NCBI GenBank assembly: GCA_037783545.1
Contig: JBBELK010000329.1
Coordinates: 310,001-374,000 of the forward strand
Direction: 5' to 3'
From: Henricia sp. BOLD:AAB3569
Taxonomy: Eukaryota; Echinodermata; Asteroidea; Spinulosida; Echinasteridae
DNA length: 64,000 nucleotides
Translations under genes and position numbers: made by a program
Shown: piece by piece, positions 60,735 through 64,000 of the stretch
Position numbering within the stretch: position 1 is the stretch's first letter
How the letters are laid out: every line of letters begins with the position of its first letter
The notes under the pieces: model-generated
Databases searched by the model: none
Seen by the model: the letters and a program-made list of their open reading frames with translations, nothing else
Told to the model about the DNA's origin: nothing

Positions 60735-60778
60735 GTGGGTATCTTATAGTCTTGTACCCATACCTGATGGGGATGCTC

Positions 60779-61200
60779 GCCCAACAGGTCTGAACAGTTT
60801 GCTGAAACTATATGATACAGCCACTAGACTCTGGCAGTGTTTAAAATTGTTGTGCCTGCGAATTGTTGCGATTGCATTTGACCGAGTTTGGGGGAGGAAA
60901 TTCTTCTCGTTTGTCCAATGAATGATGTTGTCATCAAGATGTGCCAGTTACTACATGTAAATACGAATGTATAATGTGATAAAAGTGAATAAAGGTGTGT
61001 TGTTTGCCTTTTGAGGAGACCATTTCATGTCTGTTATGGTACTAGTGTGGAGGTTTCTGCGCTTTGCCGGCTGTGCTTATAATAATGAGCCGAAACCTTC
61101 ACGGGGTCGTAAACTGATATCGGTGCTGAATCAGCCAATCAGCAATGAGCCTTTCATCAAATTGTCCAGACCTGTTGGGCGAGCTTCCCCATCAGGTCTG
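60779..61200. repeat. Inverted pair GCCCAACAGGTCTG
   Basis: CTGATGGGGATGCTCGCCCA and ACAGGTCTG near 60763-60793 pair with CAGACCTGTTGGGCGAGC and CCCATCAGG at 61167-61198. Probably the ends of a foldback element. Confidence 0.6.
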
Positions 61201-61577
61201 GGTACGAGACTAGGTGTCTTAGTTATTCATCCATAAATGTAGACAAAGCTGGTGTACACAATTTGCGGTGTCTCAAAATTTTAGTGAACCATTTGACCAG
61301 AAAAACCTTTAACTAAAAAAAAAAGATGTGGTTCCAACTGTCCAATGCAGTGAGTCCGTCTGAGATGTCATTTTCTTATACGTGTAAGATAATAATATAA
61401 AGTAAAGATGAATTTGTATAAATGTGTCTGCGCACTTTTTTTTACAAGTGCGCGCCCTCATTTGAACGAAGCTAGGCCACTGACTAAGTGTTATGGTTCT
61501 GTTGTGCCCATGGGAAAAATGGGGGCCTCAAAAATGTGATCTGGACACGCTTCTTTAAGAGAATGGAAACACTTTAG

Positions 61578-62339
61578 AGGCCTTTTCACACTTAAAAAAT
61601 CTCGGGGTTGACAAAAAGTGAAGTTTCACACTTGAGAAATTTCAACCCCGCGTCAACCCCGAGATTGGTTTTAGCCCGGGTTGAACTAAACCCTGCTTGG
61701 GACTAGGGTTGACATTTTTCGCCCCAGGTTGAAACGCTCGCTCCCGGTTGAAAATGTTAGTGTGAAACGAGCAGGGTTAAGTTCGCCTTGATTGAGATTC
61801 TTGCTGCTTGTGAGCTATAAACATTATGCCAAAGCGCGCAAATGTTACCGTTGTTTAAATAGTTTGCATGAATATACTACCAGCCGAATGTGTTCAGGTA
61901 CATGTTTTAGCGGTCCCGGGTAGCGGCGGCATGCACATGAACATGCATGTTGTATTGTATGTATCAGAGCGTCCATTTTGAGAGGCTATTTTTACATTAT
62001 CCGTTGTTCACTTATGCACTTTTCTCTCTTAAAAAAAATGGCACAAGCAGCAGGGAAAAAAAAACAGGGCAGAAAAGCAATGATGAATTCAAAAAATTTG
62101 AACTATTTCCGGCAACGCTCGATTATCACTCGCCCCTGGGTTGGCATTCCACAAGTGTGAATCCTCCCCATTTAACTCGGGAGTTGAACTCGCCCCTGGT
62201 TGAGATAAATGCGGTTTGGCCGAAACGATGCCGGGTTCAAAATTCGCATTTCAATCCGGGGCGCCAGTGCGGGGCGGTCTCGGGGTTTGCCCCAGATTGA
62301 CTTCAACCCGGGTTGAGTGGCTGTAGTGTGAAAAGGCCT
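61578..62339. repeat. AGGCCTTTTCACACT element with CGGGGTTGA words
   Basis: Ends AGGCCTTTTCACACTTAAAA / GTAGTGTGAAAAGGCCT. Words CTCGGGGTTGA and TCAACCCGGG occur in both orientations, near both ends. Same end motif as 23616-24021 but different interior words. Confidence 0.85.
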
Positions 62340-63154
62340 TTTCATTGCTTTCTCAGACCGTAAATGAGGTACTGATGAGCTGACTTACACACATTTTGGT
62401 TTTTTTAATCACATACATCCCCAATCACACATGGCGATCACACCGTTTGTAACAGTTTTCCAATCCTGTAATCTATCTAAAGTGTATACAGCCCCACTCA
62501 ATGATGTTTTTGTATTGTGATGTTTTTGCTCAATTTTTTTATTTACATGTACATGTACATCATTCATACCCTTGCATTGTGTTCGTATGCTTTGGTTACA
62601 TTGCTTGATCCGGTTTAGATAACGGCAAGCAATATTTTGTGAAAACTTTGAACTTTTTTACAATTACCAATTTGGAATTGGGTTAAACATGATTTGTCCG
62701 TATGCCTTGGTAAACCAATGCATTATGCAATATTTGTCACCTTAACCTTTGAACACTTGCGTAATTTTTATTTTCTTTTCTCAACCTTGAGTGTTGTGTG
62801 TGTATATATCATGTGATGTTCTTTTATAACCCTATTCTTAGGTTTGATCAAACATTGTTCATGCTATTTTATGGACCTCAGACAATTGTGTGGACCTAAC
62901 CCATTCTTTTGTTATGTACATGTACATACATTGTAATTGTAATGCACGCATTTAAAAAGGGATTTTCCTGAACATTTTTGTATACTGAGCAACAACAAAA
63001 AACGCACATTATCCAAATTTGAACATTTCTTTTGTAATCAAGTTGACATCGAAACATTCACATAACAGCTTCATTATGCATGACTGCATCATTTAGCATA
63101 AAGCTTCTGTGTGCTGAAATTTCCCACTTTAGTCAGTGGCGACCCCACTAACTC

Positions 63155-63529
63155 GGGGGTCAAAATTAACCTGAATTTCATGCTGGTCAGGAGGACCAGT
63201 AGTTTAGAGAACTCTACTGGTCCTGCTGAACATTTGGTGGTCCACTGGTGCTTTTTAAAATGGCACCAGGATACTGCAACACTTGTACTTTCTGGTTTAA
63301 TGTCATTGAGTGAAGGATGGATGGGATTGCTTTTTGATCCAACACTAGAACTTAGAGATCGGAGAAAGAAATGTAGTTTTCTGAAAATGTCTAAAGCGAT
63401 CAGTAATTGTTTGTGGTAGCCAGGAATTCTTTGCATTGAGTAAGAAATGCTTTTGACAGATCTATAGTGGTCCTTCTGGTTTTTTTTACTGGTCTCGGAC
63501 CACGGGACCAGTGTTAATTTCGACCCCTG
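63155..63529. repeat. GGGGTCAAAATTAAC element, copy 2
   Basis: GGGGTCAAAATTAACCTGAA / GTTAATTTCGACCCC ends, GGACCAGTAG hairpin words, and TTGATCCAACACTAG shared with 30260-30688. The ORFs on both strands here follow the repeat and are not genes. Confidence 0.85.
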
Positions 63530-63925
63530 TAACTACATGTACTTGGCCATCTCACCCTGCAGTCATTTTCTCAATTCACTTTCTTTCTCGAACCTAAAAC
63601 AAAGAAGAAACCGCTCCCCCAAAAAAAACCTCCAATTTTGGTTGTCATTAATTAGGGCTGGAAATTCACAACATCTTGGACTTGTCATGACCCTTTTCTG
63701 TGCTCTAGCACTGCTTTTCGCATGCATTCGTTAAATTTGTGCCGTTTCAGAAATTGACGTTTGTTGTGGAGATTCCTTGGTGCCCTGTAAATTCAGTGTC
63801 ATTGAAGGCAAGTTTTGCAATGCCCCTTTTGTGTTGATGCGCCTGATGCAATGCACCCCCCATCCCCTTTTTTGTTGCGGTGCACTACAAGTACCAGAGT
63901 GTCTATTGAGTTGATTGCAGAATGA
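63530..63925. other. Unannotated stretch
   Basis: No exon with IPO13 similarity, no RNA and no repeat pair recognised. Confidence 0.4.
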
Positions 63926-64000
63926 TTGTGGAACCTGTTCCCTTGAGCAAATCACTCAACCACAATTGCTCCATCCTTCGGAAGGGATGTAAATATGTTG
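63926..64000 (+). mobile_element. SINE fragment, cut by the window end
   Basis: GGAACCTGTTCCCTTGAGC, CACTCAACCACAATTGCTCC and CTTCGGAAGGGATGTAA match 39375-39437. The head with the promoter boxes is missing; the right end is cut by the window. Confidence 0.8.

Noticed and set aside
63089..63436. Pair of roughly 100-codon ORFs on opposite strands as a possible IPO13 3' exon
   Set aside because: Neither resembles the missing C-terminal region, and both lie in the second copy of a mobile element.

Overview
This window reads as nuclear DNA of an invertebrate animal, most likely a marine deuterostome such as an echinoderm, hemichordate or amphioxus. The evidence is one intron-rich, vertebrate-like housekeeping gene, tRNA-derived SINEs, a CR1/L2-type LINE with an (ATT)n tail, Tc1-type elements, and dozens of small inverted-repeat elements. 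The octamer-like string ACATGTAC is very common. The sequence alone does not settle the phylum.

The only host protein gene I can support is importin-13 (IPO13) on the + strand. I placed 21 coding exons between 9738 and 60734 by homology and splice signals. They join in frame into 767 codons, from the initiator through the linker and mid C-terminal HEAT repeats. About the last 190 residues expected from vertebrate IPO13 (about 960 aa) were not found and should lie beyond 64000. Coding sequence is 2.3 kb of 51 kb. One intron (after exon 17) uses a GC donor.

Region by region: 1-9737 is upstream sequence packed with repeats, including a degraded Tc1-type transposon inside a foldback element. 9738-24.2 kb holds exons 1-7 and several copies of a TTAA-flanked family. 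24-40 kb holds exons 8-15, SINEs and many foldback elements. 40.8-48.7 kb is intron 16, with two abutting foldback elements and a LINE whose 1238-codon ORF is open. 48.7-60.7 kb holds exons 17-21, with triply nested elements at 50.7-52.2 kb. 60.7-64 kb is the start of intron 21.

The LINE ORF has an APE endonuclease, a reverse transcriptase with YADD, and a 2A-like ribosome-skipping motif near its N terminus. Many inverted-repeat elements, with different target-site signatures (TTAA, TA, 8 bp, AAT), share one architecture: short terminal repeats enclosing dense clusters of a single short word private to each family. That shared design is the most unusual thing in the window. How the elements bear on the gene is inference: several end within 20-150 bases of IPO13 splice sites, and one inverted pair brackets exons 4 and 5.
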